From assembly GCF_004151105.1 (NCBI RefSeq), contig NZ_PHRF01000077.1, forward strand, positions 1 to 64,000: a stretch of DNA of 64,000 bases. Reading direction: 5' to 3'. Positions within the stretch are counted from its first letter, which is position 1; each line of letters opens with the position of its first letter. The DNA is from Streptomyces sp. L-9-10 (GTDB lineage Bacteria; Actinomycetota; Actinomycetes; Streptomycetales; Streptomycetaceae). The notes under the pieces were generated by a model. That model did not search any database and was not told the DNA's origin. It saw nothing but the letters and a program-made list of their open reading frames with translations. The translations under genes were made by a program, and so were the position numbers. This document shows, one piece after another, positions 17,332-25,683 of the stretch.

Positions 17332-18207
17332 ATGATCACTTCCCTCGGTTACCTGCGCTTCGAGACCGCCGACCTCGAAAAGTGGCGTTCGTTCGGCGCC
17401 GAGGTGCTCGGCCTCGAGACCGTCACCGGTCCGGACGACAACGCCCTGTACTTCCGGCATGACGAATACGCCAACCGGTTCACTTTCCTGCCCGGCGAGA
17501 GCGACCGGCTGCTGGCCGCCGGCTGGGAAGTCGCCAACGCGGCGGCATTGCGTGAGACCGTCGAACGGCTGGAGAAGGCGGGTCACACCGTCACCCCTGG
17601 CACCGCGGAGGAGGCCGCCGACCGTCGTGTCGAGGCACTTGTCCACGTGAACGACCCCAACGGCAACCAACTGGAGATCTACTACTCCCCGGCGATGAAC
17701 CACGCGCCGCAGGCGAACCTGTACGGCAACAAGTTCCTGGCAGGGAACCTCGGGCTCGGCCACATCGTACTGTCGGCCGCCGACATCGAGGCGTCCTTCT
17801 CCTTCTACACCGAGCTGCTGGGCTTCCGCCACCGCGACTCCCTGCGCTTCCCGGCCGTCGCGATCGGTGGGCCGGAAGGCCAGCAGAACTGGGTGCGGTT
17901 CCTCGGCGTCAACCCGCGCCACCACAGCCTCGGCCTGTGCGAGGCCCCGATGCCCGGCATGATCTTCCACTTCATGCTGGAGCTGTCCAGCCTGGACGAG
18001 GTCGGCCGCGGCCTCGACCGCATCCAAAAGGCGGGCTACGAGGTCCAGCAGTCCCTCGGCCGCCACACCAACGACAAGATGGTCTCCTTCTACGCTGCCA
18101 CTCCCGGCCCCTTCCAGGTCGAGTACGGCTGCGACGCGATCCTCGTCGACGACGCCACCTGGACCGTCAAGGAGATCACCGAGGACGCCTACTGGGGACA
18201 CAAGTGA
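17332..18207 (+). CDS. hsaC: HsaC, 3,4-DHSA extradiol dioxygenase
   Basis: This 291-residue two-domain vicinal-oxygen-chelate enzyme performs meta-cleavage of the catechol made by HsaA. The N-terminal module starts LGYLRFETADLEKWRSFGAE. The catalytic C-terminal module has NLGLGHIVLSAADIEASFSF with the first His ligand, RHHSLGLCEAP with the second, and PFQVEYGCDAI with the Glu. ATG immediately follows the hsaD stop. Length fits the 2,3-dihydroxybiphenyl dioxygenase class to which HsaC belongs. Confidence 0.93.
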   Translation: MITSLGYLRFETADLEKWRSFGAEVLGLETVTGPDDNALYFRHDEYANRFTFLPGESDRLLAAGWEVANAAALRETVERLEKAGHTVTPGTAEEAADRRVEALVHVNDPNGNQLEIYYSPAMNHAPQANLYGNKFLAGNLGLGHIVLSAADIEASFSFYTELLGFRHRDSLRFPAVAIGGPEGQQNWVRFLGVNPRHHSLGLCEAPMPGMIFHFMLELSSLDEVGRGLDRIQKAGYEVQQSLGRHTNDKMVSFYAATPGPFQVEYGCDAILVDDATWTVKEITEDAYWGHK

Positions 18208-18544
18208 CCTTGCCGGTCCCACTGGTCACCGGTGACCGCCGCGGCGCCGGAAAAGGCGTCGCGGCGGTACTCGGGGATGCTGCCCACTCCGAGCTCCTCG
18301 GTCACAGAGGCTGGAGGCTCATCGCGGCGGAGCCGGCCGAGGGATACGGAGTCACCGATCCGGGCGGGGCCGAGCCCGTCTGCGGCCTGACGGCTCGGTG
18401 ATCGAGGGCCTGTACGCCACCGGCAACGTCTCGGCCGCCGTCACGGATGAGACCTACCCCGGACCGGGCTCGACGCTCGGACCGTCGATGACCTTCGGCC
18501 ATGTCGCTGCCACCCACATCGCTGCGCAGGGAGTCAAGAAATGA
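18204..18544 (+). pseudogene. Deletion scar: SDR N-terminus and KstD C-terminus
   Basis: GTG 18204 overlaps the hsaC stop and opens LPVPLVTGDRRGAGKGVAAV, the glycine-rich start of a short-chain dehydrogenase; it ends after 65 codons. In another frame, from about 18366, DGSVIEGLYATGNVSAAV, then YPGPGSTLGPSMTFGHVAA match the C-terminal FAD-binding end of 3-ketosteroid delta1-dehydrogenases (KstD). That frame's stop overlaps the kshA ATG (ATGA). An SDR gene and a kstD gene, together about 2.4 kb, apparently collapsed into 340 bases while the coupling to both neighbours was preserved. Confidence 0.75.
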
Positions 18545-19692
18545 AGCACCGCGTCATCGAGGCGGCCCCGCCGCCCGCCAGGTTCGCCCGCGGCTGGCAC
18601 TGCCTCGGCATCGCCGAGTCCTTCAAGGACGGCAAGCCCCACGCCGTCGAGGCGTTCGGCACCAAACTCGTCGTCTTCCAGAGCGGCGACGGAGAGCTGA
18701 AGGTCCTCAACGGCTACTGCCCACACATGGGTGGCGACCTCACGCAGGGCACGGTCAAGGGCGACGCCATCGCCTGTCCGTTCCACGACTGGCGGTGGGA
18801 CGGCGACGGCAAGTGCGCCGGCATCCCCTACGCCAACCGAGTCCCGCGCGGGGCCCGCACCCAGGCGTGGCTGACCCTGGAGCAGAACAAACAGCTGTTC
18901 GTCTACCACGACCCGCAGGGCAACCCGCCGCCGCCCGAGGTCACCATTCCCCGGATCGAGGGGGCGTACAGCGACGAGTGGTCGTCCTGGACCTGGAACC
19001 AGCTGCGCGTGGACGGTTCACACTGCCGGGAGATCGTCGACAACGTGGTGGACATGGCGCACTTCTACTACGTGCACTACGCGCTGCCGACGTACTTCAA
19101 GAACATCTTCGAGGGGCACGTCGCGACCCAGTACTTCGACGGTGTGTCCCGCGAGGACGCCTCCCTCGGGCTGGTGCCGGGCGCGGAGACCCAGAAAATC
19201 ACCCAGCGCTCGGAGTCGGCCTACTACGGGCCGTCCTACATGATCGACTACCTCTGGAACGAGGCGTCGGGCATGACCGTCGAGACCGTGCTGATCAACT
19301 GTCACTACCCGATCTCCGACAACGGCTTCATGCTCCAGTGGGGAGCGATCGTCAAGAAATTCCCGGGCATGTCCGACGAAGACGCGGACGCGATGGCCGC
19401 GCAGGTCGCCGAGGGTGTTGGGCTCGGGTTCCTGCAGGACGTCGAGGTCTGGAAGAACAAGACGGCCATCGACAATCCGCTGCTGTGCGACCAGGACGGG
19501 CCCGTCTACCAGTTGCGGCGCTGGTACCAGCAGTTCTACGTGGACGTTGAGGACGTCACGCCCGAGATGGTCAACCGGTTCGAGTTCGAGATCGACACCG
19601 CCCGGGCGGTCGACGCGTGGGAGAAGGAGGTCGCGGAGAACGTCGCCAACGGCTTCTCCTACTCCATGATCCCGCAGTCGGCGCGGGGCTAG
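18541..19692 (+). CDS. kshA: KshA, 3-ketosteroid 9alpha-hydroxylase oxygenase
   Basis: This 383-residue Rieske non-heme-iron oxygenase opens ring B together with KshB. The Rieske motif is CPHMGG near residue 61 and CPFHDW near residue 80. The mononuclear iron site includes NVVDMAHFYYVHYALP near residue 175. The N-terminus RFARGWHCLGIAESFKDGKP, then EAFGTKLVVF is typical of the KshA group. ATG overlaps the stop of the KstD relic. The electron-transfer partner gene directly downstream is destroyed, leaving the KshB encoded at 5897 as the only intact candidate in the window. Confidence 0.92.
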   Translation: MKHRVIEAAPPPARFARGWHCLGIAESFKDGKPHAVEAFGTKLVVFQSGDGELKVLNGYCPHMGGDLTQGTVKGDAIACPFHDWRWDGDGKCAGIPYANRVPRGARTQAWLTLEQNKQLFVYHDPQGNPPPPEVTIPRIEGAYSDEWSSWTWNQLRVDGSHCREIVDNVVDMAHFYYVHYALPTYFKNIFEGHVATQYFDGVSREDASLGLVPGAETQKITQRSESAYYGPSYMIDYLWNEASGMTVETVLINCHYPISDNGFMLQWGAIVKKFPGMSDEDADAMAAQVAEGVGLGFLQDVEVWKNKTAIDNPLLCDQDGPVYQLRRWYQQFYVDVEDVTPEMVNRFEFEIDTARAVDAWEKEVAENVANGFSYSMIPQSARG

Positions 19693-19694
19693 GC

Positions 19695-19925
19695 ATGCAG
19701 GAGGTCGGCTGCCGGACCTGCAGAACACGAGTCCTGGTCCAGAAGAACAGCCTTCCGCACACCAGCGTCCAGTGGACGACCGATGCCGCCGTCGCCTGCG
19801 AGGAGATAGCCCTGCGAGTGGCGGACGGCGAGTACGCGGCGCGCGTGACGCACTGCGGTGCGCTGCGCGCGTCGATCCAGCAGGCGGTGCGCGAAGGCCT
19901 CGTAAGGGTGCCCGAGAACGACTGA
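19695..19925 (+). CDS. Small cysteine-containing protein between kshA and kshB
   Basis: A 76-residue protein begins two bases after the kshA stop. It has CRTC at residues 6-9 and further Cys residues in AVACEEI and THCGALR, plus a conserved-looking core VLVQKNSLPHTSVQW. A degraded second copy is fused into the chimera at 5415-5900, again directly upstream of a kshB, so the arrangement is not accidental. Four Cys in 76 residues suggest a metal site, but I know no characterised function. Possible roles are assembly, stability or electron transfer of the hydroxylase (inference). Confidence 0.7.
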   Translation: MQEVGCRTCRTRVLVQKNSLPHTSVQWTTDAAVACEEIALRVADGEYAARVTHCGALRASIQQAVREGLVRVPEND

Positions 19926-20192
19926 ACCGCTGCGTCTCTCCGTTGCCGAGGTTGTCCGTGAGACAGCCGACGCACACACCCTGGTGTTCGACGCCGAACT
20001 GCCGGCACGGCACTGGAGGTGCTGCCGCCGTCCGGGGTGTTCACCCCTCGCACCCTGGACGGCGGCTTCCTTCTGCTGGCGGGCGGCAGCGGGGTCACTC
20101 CCGTGCTGTCCCTCCTGAAGACGGCCTCGGCGGCCGGTCGGGGGCGGATCGTCCTCGTCTGCGCCAACCGGAACGAGGAGTTCGTCCTCTTC
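19924..20192 (+). pseudogene. Broken kshB (second copy)
   Basis: The frame after the small gene reads EPLRLSVAEVVRETADAHTL, which matches residues 5-30 of the intact KshB. Then, after a deletion of about 60 codons and a frameshift near 20013, it reads EVLPPSGVFTPRTLDGGFLL and LAGGSGVTPVLSLLKTASAA, ending at NRNEEFVLF. There is no usable start codon, and everything after about residue 155, including the whole [2Fe-2S] domain, is gone. Position directly after kshA and the small gene shows it was the original operon partner. Confidence 0.8.
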
Positions 20193-20515
20193 GTGGCCGT
20201 CGACCGCGTGTGGTTGGTGCAGCGCGGCTGGGAGTACGTTTTCGGAAAGGCTCGTGGTGTTCTCACGAGACGCGGACCAGTCCGGACGGACGGCGGGCGC
20301 TGCCAGGGCGTATCGAATTCGCCCAGGCCGCCCCGCAGGTACTGGCAGCGCAGAGCCTGGCCCGGAACCTGGTCGGCTACGTGGAGCGGCCGACGGTGAG
20401 CCCGTCCACCGCCGCCTGGAGTTCCGCTCCTGCGGCCAGTTCACCGAACACGCCATCAACCCCTGAACCACCCAGACTTCACGGGCCCTCCGCCCGCCTT
20501 TCCTGACGGTGCTGG
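20193..20515. other. Unassigned stretch after the kshB relic
   Basis: About 320 bases with no gene I can support. A plus-strand tail reading LEFRSCGQFTEHAINP before a stop at 20466 looks protein-like but is not recognised. The segment lies between two decay products (kshB relic and transposase tail). Confidence 0.3.
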
Positions 20516-20625
20516 TCACAGCCACTCGTTGTTGGCCGCTACGAGGACAGCGGCCTCATAGCGGCCCGCGAGCTTGTCGTATCTCGTGGCCACGGCGCGG
20601 TGCCTTTTGAGGCGCTCAACGCATC
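20516..20625 (-). mobile_element. C-terminal tail of an IS5-type transposase
   Basis: The minus strand reads VERLKRHRAVATRYDKLAGR then YEAAVLVAANNEWL before a stop at 20516-20518. RxxATRYDKxxxxYxAxVxxAxxxxWL is the usual end of IS5-group transposases in actinomycetes. Nothing upstream of it is preserved. Confidence 0.7.
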
Positions 20626-20667
20626 ACGTGGGACCTGAGCGTCGACTCCACGGTGTGCCGCGCCCAG

Positions 20668-23592
20668 TCAGGGAAGCGGTTGTTCGGTCCAGATGCACTT
20701 GCCAGTGGTGGTGTAGCGGCTACCCCAACGCTGGGAGAAGGCGGCGACCAACTGCAGCCCGCGCCCGCCTTCGTCAGTGTCCGAGGCATGGCGGATACGC
20801 GGCGTGGTCGCACTGGCGTCCGAGACCTCGCAGATCAGCACCTCACTGCGCAGCAGACGCAGCCCGATGGGGGTCTTGCCATGTCGGACGGCGTTCCCGA
20901 CCAGCTCGCTGACCAGCAGCTCTGTGGTCGTCGCGAGTGGGCTGAGACCCCAGCGGAGCAGCTGCTTCTGGACGTGATCGCGTGCCTCGCCCGCAGCGAT
21001 CGGCCCGTCGGGGAGCGACCAGGCGACCACGTCGCCCGGAGCGGCTGCGCGGGTACGGGCGATGAGTAGCGCGGCGTCGTCGGTGAGGGGCTCTCTTGCC
21101 AGCAGTGAGGCCAGTACGTCGTCGCACACTCGCCCCAGTGATTCGCTCTCGCCTTCCACCGCGCCGCGCCGGGCGGTCGCACCATGGCCGCGTCCAGAGT
21201 TCGAGACCGCGGTGCGCAACGCGCTCGCCAGGTGCCTCATTCCGCGGTCGAGGTCCTGGGCAGCGGATTCGACCAATCCGTCCGTGTACAGGACCAGTAG
21301 GCTGCTCTCAGGGACGGGGACATCGATGGCCTCGAACGGCAAACGCGCGGAGCCGAGCGGCGGGCCGGGAACCAGGTCGATGAACCGCGCGGTGCCTCCC
21401 GGGTCCACCAGCGCCGGTGGGGGATGCCCGGCGCAAGCAATGGTGCATATGGAGAGGACCGGGTCGTATACGGCGTACAGGCATGTGGCGTAGAAGTCGT
21501 CTCCCAGGCCGCTCACCAGGTCATTCAGGCGGGTGAGGAGCTCGGCGGGCGGGTACTCCAGATCGGCGAGCGTGCGCACGGCGGTGCGTAGCTGCCCCAT
21601 GGTGGCGGCCTCGGGCAACCCATGCCCCATCACATCGCCGATGACCAGCGCCACCCGGGTCCCGGACAAGGGAATGACGTCATACCAGTCGCCACCGACG
21701 TTTATGCCTTCGGCGGCCGGCAGGTAGCGCGCGACGGCGCTGACGGCTCGGGTCGACGGCAGTGCGTGCGGCAGCAGTCCCCGTTGGAGTTCCTGTGCCC
21801 GGGTATGTTCGGTGTCGTAAAGGCGGGCGCGCTCGATGGACTGCGCGATAAGCCCGCTGAGCACGGTGAGGAGAGCCAGCTCCTCGCCCAGCAGGTGGCG
21901 TGACTCGGCGAAGGAGATGACGCAGCACCCGATGGCGCGGCCGGAGACAATCAGCGGCAGGAAAGCCCAGGCGCGCTTGTCCCCCGCGCCCGGAAATGCG
22001 GCCATCTTGGGGTAGCGCGCGATGTATTCCTCGACCGAGTCGAGGACGACCGGCGTCCTGCTGTGATACACCTCATCAACCGGTGAGATGCTATTGACGG
22101 GGGTACCGTCGAGGCGCTCGAGGAAGGCCTGTGAGTATCCAACGGCCCCTGCGACTCGTATGGTTTCCCCCTCGATGAACTGGACGACGAGGCCGGTGGC
22201 GTCGAATGGCGGCAGGATCCGTTCGGCGGCGGCGTTCACGACGTCTCGCACCGTCAGAGCCTCCGCGAGTGCGCTGGTCAGCTCGGTGATCCGGACGCTG
22301 CGCTCGGCGGCGGCATGCTCGGCGGCGGCGCGATCCGCCTCCCGCGCCCGCTTCTCGGTCACGTCGGTGGCATAGACCGTCAGCCCGTCCGGCACCGGGA
22401 CAAGCCGCATGTGGTACAAGCGCTCGTTGGCGGGCCATTGCACATCGAACTCGACAGGTGTGCCTCTTTCGGCGGCATGCCGGTAGCGCGACTCCAGACC
22501 GAGTGCCGCAGCATCGACACCTATGCCCGTCAACGCATCCCAGAGACTCCGGCCGAGCACCGCGTTCGAGGTTCCGAACAGCCGTTCCGCCTCCACATTC
22601 ACGAAGGTGATGTGCCACTCACTGTCGACCGCGAAGAACGCGTCGCTCATATGCCGCAGAGCGCGGCCGACCCAGTCCCGGGTGATTCGGCTTTCGGTGG
22701 TATCCCACACCGTGCCCACCATGCGATCGGGTTCTCCGTCCTTGCCGGGCATCACCCGGGCCCGCGCGCTGATCCAGACCACTGTCCCGTCCGGTCGGCA
22801 GACCCGGTACTCCAGGCTCAGTACCCTGCGGTTGCGGATCGCCTGCTCGACCTCGACCAGGACCCATGGCAGATCATCGCGGTGGACCAAACTGGTCCAG
22901 GTCTCGAAACGTGGCTTGGGAGGCGCCGGGTCCATTCCGAGGATCGAGCGGGTCCGCTTGTCCCAGACCTGCTCCCCGGTGGCCAGGTCCCACTCCCAGG
23001 AACCCACCCTGACGGCCTCCATCGCCTGCCGTAGCGGCGTGGCGGGCGGACGATCCCACAGCCGCCCACCGGAATCGGCCTGCCTGAACGTCGCCGGGTG
23101 CTCCCGCAGGCGTACGGTCACCCAGGCGGCGAGAGCTTCCACCGCAGCCATCTGCCGCCGCGAAGGTTCATCGCCGACGACAGTCAACACGGACAGCGCG
23201 CCTGCCACTCCGCCCGGCGTGAGAAGCGGAACTGCCAGCAAACCGTAGTCACCCTGAAGCGCCCGAGCCCTTGTCTGGGGTGCCGCGTCTTCGCCTGACA
23301 CCCATATCCGCACTCCGCCGGCCACCGCACGGGCTGGGGCCGTGGGCCCGCTCTCCTCGATTTCTTCCCAATCGCCGAGGGCTGTTCGTGCCAGCCCATT
23401 CACGGCCATGAGGAGCAGTCCCCGACCGCCGGGACCGCGGAGATGCACCATGCCGCCCAGCCCACCGATCACCGTCACCGCATGGTCGAGCGCGTAGCCC
23501 ACGAGATCCATCCCTCGCAGCTCGTCACCTGCGCTGGCAATCATGCGCAACCGCGCGTCACCGGTCTCGTCCGCCGGAGTCCGCTCGGCCAT
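20668..23592 (-). CDS. GAF/PAS sensor protein with SpoIIE-type phosphatase and anti-sigma-type ATPase domain
   Basis: This 974-residue multi-domain signalling protein has, in order: a GAF-like domain (about 10-165), a PAS domain (about 195-315, WEWDLATGEQVWDKRTRSIL), a second PAS (about 325-430, MSDAFFAVDSEWHITFVN), another GAF (about 460-610), a PP2C/SpoIIE phosphatase (about 640-850, GGDWYDVIPLSG, IGDVMGHGLPEAA, LYTDGLVESA), and a C-terminal HATPase_c domain (ELLVSELVGNAVRHGK, GRGLQLVAA). ATG 23592 has AGGAGG five bases upstream. Such proteins control partner-switching of sigma factors; the ligand and target are unknown. It stands alone in its operon. Confidence 0.9.
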   Translation of the reverse strand: MAERTPADETGDARLRMIASAGDELRGMDLVGYALDHAVTVIGGLGGMVHLRGPGGRGLLLMAVNGLARTALGDWEEIEESGPTAPARAVAGGVRIWVSGEDAAPQTRARALQGDYGLLAVPLLTPGGVAGALSVLTVVGDEPSRRQMAAVEALAAWVTVRLREHPATFRQADSGGRLWDRPPATPLRQAMEAVRVGSWEWDLATGEQVWDKRTRSILGMDPAPPKPRFETWTSLVHRDDLPWVLVEVEQAIRNRRVLSLEYRVCRPDGTVVWISARARVMPGKDGEPDRMVGTVWDTTESRITRDWVGRALRHMSDAFFAVDSEWHITFVNVEAERLFGTSNAVLGRSLWDALTGIGVDAAALGLESRYRHAAERGTPVEFDVQWPANERLYHMRLVPVPDGLTVYATDVTEKRAREADRAAAEHAAAERSVRITELTSALAEALTVRDVVNAAAERILPPFDATGLVVQFIEGETIRVAGAVGYSQAFLERLDGTPVNSISPVDEVYHSRTPVVLDSVEEYIARYPKMAAFPGAGDKRAWAFLPLIVSGRAIGCCVISFAESRHLLGEELALLTVLSGLIAQSIERARLYDTEHTRAQELQRGLLPHALPSTRAVSAVARYLPAAEGINVGGDWYDVIPLSGTRVALVIGDVMGHGLPEAATMGQLRTAVRTLADLEYPPAELLTRLNDLVSGLGDDFYATCLYAVYDPVLSICTIACAGHPPPALVDPGGTARFIDLVPGPPLGSARLPFEAIDVPVPESSLLVLYTDGLVESAAQDLDRGMRHLASALRTAVSNSGRGHGATARRGAVEGESESLGRVCDDVLASLLAREPLTDDAALLIARTRAAAPGDVVAWSLPDGPIAAGEARDHVQKQLLRWGLSPLATTTELLVSELVGNAVRHGKTPIGLRLLRSEVLICEVSDASATTPRIRHASDTDEGGRGLQLVAAFSQRWGSRYTTTGKCIWTEQPLP

Positions 23593-24172
23593 GTGCACCT
23601 CCTGGCCGCGAGAGCCGGGCAAACCAAAGTGGGACGGAAGCCTTATCAGCCCGGATGAATAAATACATCGACTACGAAGATCCCCCCTTAATCGAGGGCA
23701 ACGGGGGATAAACCTGTTCTCGCGGACGGCCGCGCTTCTGCTCGATTTTGATGAAAGGGAGGCCGTCAGCTCGGGCATCCGCCTAAAAATCCGGACGATA
23801 GTCCCGGTTTCTGCTTTTAGTCGCCCGAGGATACTCCCGCCTGGGCGTTATCGCTACAGGAGCCCGCTCCGCCCATGCTCCGCCGCACGTTCTAGCTTTA
23901 TTATTGTATTCTACTGCGGTATTTATTCGCGGGAGTCGTACGCGGATCCGCCGTCCGATGCAGTCTCGTCGACGACGTACTCGACGGGGGCCCGCGTTCC
24001 TACGCCTGTACGACGGTCACTCGGGCCTGGCCGGGGCCGCGCGGCGTGGCCGGCAACGGCCAGGTCAACGAGCGGCGAGGTCAGCGCGAGCCCGATCAGG
24101 TATGGGAATCACATGATCTTGCGAGTCGTATTTGATGTTCTCATCAGTTCTGTTGTCGACTAGAATCAGGGC
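23593..24172. promoter_or_regulatory. AT-rich intergenic region between the SpoIIE-type protein and tetR
   Basis: This 580-base gap has no supported gene. It contains conspicuously AT-rich tracts at 23650-23720 and 23893-23930 (for example CTTTATTATTGTATTC), unlike the rest of the window. These are likely promoters of the divergent genes or the edge of a transferred segment. The part from 23940 to 24110 is GC-rich with no recognised coding. Confidence 0.4.
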
Positions 24173-24805
24173 ATGCGTCCCACGACCGCCCAGCCCGCGA
24201 ACCGCTTCGAACGCCGTCGGGCCAAGACTCGCCAGGCCCTCATCGGTGCGGCCCGCCAGATCCTGGCCGAGCAGGGCGGAACGGACGTGAGTATTCAGGC
24301 GATCGCCGACCGGGCGGACGTCGGATTCGGCACCTTCTACAACCACTTCGAGAGCAAGGACATCCTCTTCGACGCGGCGGTCGCCGACGCCTTGGAGGAG
24401 TACGGCCGGCTTCTCGACACCGCGACCGCCGATATCGACGACCCGGCCGAAACCTTCGCCGCCAGCGTCCGCCTCACGCTGCAACTGGCCGCCAGCCACC
24501 CGGAGATCACTGAAATCCTGCGCTTTCGCGGGCTCCAGCACGTCCACAGCGGCACCGGGCTGGGGCCGCGGGCCCTGCGGGACCTGGAGGTGGGCAGGGC
24601 GTCCGGCCGCTTCGGTATCACCGACGCCCGCGTCGCCCTCGGCGCCGTAGGCGGAGCCGTCCTCGGCCTCGTCCAGCTCGGCGCCACCAGCGACCTCGAC
24701 GCCGCGGCCGGAGAGCTGGCGGCCGAAATGGTGCTGCGCATGCTCGGCCTGCCGGCCGAGGAGGCCCACGAGCTCGCCACCAAGCCCCTTCCTGTACTGG
24801 GATAG
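24173..24805 (+). CDS. TetR-family transcriptional regulator
   Basis: This 210-residue protein has an N-terminal helix-turn-helix reading ALIGAARQILAEQGGTDVSI, then AIADRADVGFGTFYNHFESK, followed by a helical ligand domain of typical length. It is upstream of and co-directional with a broken MFS transporter and the damaged aromatic cluster, so it probably controlled those genes. The AT-rich bases just before its start (TTTGATGTTCTCATCAG) include a short dyad that could be its own operator. Confidence 0.88.
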   Translation: MRPTTAQPANRFERRRAKTRQALIGAARQILAEQGGTDVSIQAIADRADVGFGTFYNHFESKDILFDAAVADALEEYGRLLDTATADIDDPAETFAASVRLTLQLAASHPEITEILRFRGLQHVHSGTGLGPRALRDLEVGRASGRFGITDARVALGAVGGAVLGLVQLGATSDLDAAAGELAAEMVLRMLGLPAEEAHELATKPLPVLG

Positions 24806-24849
24806 ATCCCGCGCCGGCCTCGCGGCCTCACGGTGACCTGCGCGGGTTC

Positions 24850-25310
24850 CGCGTCGCCACCATCACGATCATGACCCGGTTCATGGCCGTCTTCGGGTTC
24901 TTCTTCGTCGGCCTGCAGTTCCTCCAGCTCGTCCTCGGCCGCGGCCCCCTCAAGAGCGCCATCGTCCTCATCCCGGTCGCGGCCGTGGTCCTTGCCCGCC
25001 TCCCAGCTCACCCCCCGGCTCGTCCAGCGCCTCGGCTACAAGACGGCGCTGCCCGCAGGGCTGCTGTGCCTGGCCGGCGGCATGTTCTGGCTGACCTTCC
25101 TGGACGCCGACAGCAGCTACCCCGCCTTCCTCGTGGCCCTGGTCACCGCCGGCCTCGGTATCGGCCTGATCGGCTCCGCCGGCACCAGCTCGATCGTCGA
25201 CTCGCTGGCCCCGACCGCCAGGGGGCGGCCTCCGCCATGAACGACACCACTCGCGAAGTCGGCTCCGCCATCGGCGCCGCCATCATGGGCTGGAACCGGC
25301 CGCCCAGCCG
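24850..25310 (+). pseudogene. Truncated, frameshifted MFS drug-efflux-type transporter
   Basis: Three frames in succession carry pieces of one DHA2 (EmrB/QacA-like) transporter: MAVFGFFFVGLQFLQLVLGR in the first, LTPRLVQRLGYKTALPAGLL and VTAGLGIGLIGSAGTSSIVD in the second, and MNDTTREVGSAIGAAIMG in the third. The N-terminal eight or so helices and the last helices are missing. It follows the TetR gene in the usual regulator-efflux layout. Confidence 0.75.
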
Positions 25311-25683
25311 CCCAAAGGCGGCGAAGCCGCCAGCACCACCACCAGCGCCGGTACGGGTGCGGGCGGGCGCGTACCGGAAACCGTTCCCCGTGCGGGTGAG
25401 TCCGCATGACACCGGGTCCGACCGTCAGCTGCACGTTTGCGGCTACGCGACGATGTGCACGGCATCGCCGATCTCGTCCACGCCCGCGGTATCGGAACGC
25501 GCCTCGCGGCGCCGGACCGCGGTCCGCCCGAGCCGGGCACCCCCCAGAGGGGTTCACGCGGGAGCGGGCCCTGGTCCGGCGAGCGAGAAGATGCCCCGGC
25601 CATTGACTGATGGGTCGTTCGTAATTGACGATTCCATCACTTGGGTGGGGGGAGGACGACCCGCCGCCGGTGAGGAGAGTTTC

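Noticed and set aside
20193..20466. Plus-strand frame ending LEFRSCGQFTEHAINP
   Set aside because: The end looks protein-like, but no family or start could be recognised, so no gene is claimed.
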